This document shows, piece by piece, positions 4,888 through 5,543 of a stretch of 5,543 nt of DNA; the stretch's first letter is position 1, and each line of letters starts with the position of its first letter. The stretch comes from Acidobacteriaceae bacterium (GTDB lineage: Bacteria > Acidobacteriota > Terriglobia > Terriglobales > Acidobacteriaceae). The stretch is from NCBI GenBank assembly GCA_027306745.1, contig DAHUZD010000215.1, forward strand, positions 1 to 5,543, written 5' to 3'. A program made the position numbers and the translations under genes. The notes below the pieces were generated by a model. It saw nothing but the letters and a program-made list of their open reading frames with translations. It did not search any database and was not told the origin of the DNA.

Positions 4888-5543
4888 TTACGGTTTGCGG
4901 CCTTGCAGCAGGCGCGCATACAGCAGCAAGGCAATCATGCTTTTGCCGTCGAGAATTTTGTTGGTCTCCACCCAGTGCAGAGCCGTGGAGAGCGGCACCA
5001 TTTTGCACTCGATAAACTCATCGGCCTCCGGCTGCGCCTGACCTGCGGTCAACTCTTCGGCCAGGTAAATCTGCATCCACTCCCCTAAAAAACCGGGACT
5101 GGGGTAGAAGCGCACCAGCTTGCGCCAGCGGCGGGCGCGGTAGCCGGTCTCTTCGATCAGCTCGCGCTTGGCCCCAGGCAGAGGAGCCTCATGCGGCTCT
5201 TTGCGCCCGGCGGGTAGCTCCCACAGATATTGCCCGGCAGCATGGCGGTACTGGCGCTCGAGCAAGACGAGCGGATCGCGCGTGCTCCGACTCGCATCCA
5301 CGGCCAGAATCACCACCGAACCAGAGTGCCGAATCACATCGCGGCGGCTGGTGACGCCCTCCGGCTCGCGCACATAGTCGGCATGCACATCAAAGAGCGG
5401 CCCCTGATAGGCCAGCTTCGAAGAGACGAGCACAACTTTTTTCCCAGGTTTCTTTTTACGCTTTTGCGCGGGCTTTGCCTGGGCAGGAGCGGTTGTTTTT
5501 ACTGCCGCGCGCTTCTTGGCTGCGTGGGCTGTGGCCTTCGAGT
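4888..5543 (-). CDS. Nudix hydrolase, ADP-ribose pyrophosphatase-like, with basic N-terminal tail (5' end beyond window)
   Basis: Likely cytoplasmic hydrolase of ADP-ribose to AMP and ribose 5-phosphate, or of a related nucleoside diphosphate. Numbered from the in-frame GTG at 5433 (181 residues), a perfect Nudix box Gx5Ex7REUxEExGU runs from Gly76 to Tyr98, with metal-binding REL-EE at 90-95. It is preceded by YLWELPAGR, as in the ADP-ribose pyrophosphatase group, and followed by FYPSPGFLGE, where Pro113, 16 residues after the box glycine, is the group hallmark. His81-Glu82 replaces the more usual Gly-Glu. The frame stays open from 5433 to the right edge: 36 more codons with 11 Lys, 2 Arg, 10 Ala, 3 Pro and no acidic residue. 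The GTG has no clear ribosome-binding site and the tail contains no ATG or GTG, so I annotate the gene as partial with a disordered basic tail. A start at 5433 remains possible. Confidence 0.88.
   Translation of the reverse strand, partial: SKATAHAAKKRAAVKTTAPAQAKPAQKRKKKPGKKVVLVSSKLAYQGPLFDVHADYVREPEGVTSRRDVIRHSGSVVILAVDASRSTRDPLVLLERQYRHAAGQYLWELPAGRKEPHEAPLPGAKRELIEETGYRARRWRKLVRFYPSPGFLGEWMQIYLAEELTAGQAQPEADEFIECKMVPLSTALHWVETNKILDGKSMIALLLYARLLQGRKP

Overview
The window looks like an ordinary chromosomal stretch from a moderately GC-rich member of the Acidobacteriota (Terriglobales/Acidobacteriaceae type). That placement is an inference. It rests on the style of the secreted protein at 280-1110 (signal peptide followed by a KLPDAP segment and a conserved acidobacterial core), on a cold-shock protein with the wording [19 protein letters not shown], and on the codon usage. 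No tRNA, rRNA, CRISPR array, insertion sequence or phage gene is visible.

Left part, minus strand, read from right to left: citrate synthase (2398-1265), then a secreted or envelope protein of unknown function (1110-280), then the first 72 codons of a short-chain dehydrogenase/reductase (217 down to the window edge). The three genes point the same way. The gaps of 154 and 62 nt, an 11-bp perfect inverted repeat in the first gap and a TATAAT box in the second suggest separate transcription units or internal promoters rather than one tight operon.

Middle and right part, plus strand: a membrane-anchored coiled-coil protein (2678-3505), transcribed divergently from citrate synthase; a 329-nt intergenic region with a long hairpin and an AT-rich promoter-like block; a single-domain cold-shock protein (3835-4059); a terminator-like hairpin; and a small membrane protein with an extracytoplasmic beta-sandwich-like domain (4195-4809). 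This last gene may be leaderless. It is convergent with a Nudix hydrolase of the ADP-ribose pyrophosphatase kind (minus strand, 4888 to beyond the right edge).

No shared pathway links the genes. Citrate synthase feeds the TCA cycle, the SDR and Nudix enzymes are metabolic or housekeeping, the cold-shock protein binds RNA, and three proteins are uncharacterised membrane or secreted factors. I found no convincing new multi-gene system. The points most worth a second look are the lysine/alanine-rich basic tail that runs in frame into the Nudix domain, the long hairpin after the coiled-coil gene, and the tandem 11-bp repeat just upstream of a possibly leaderless start.
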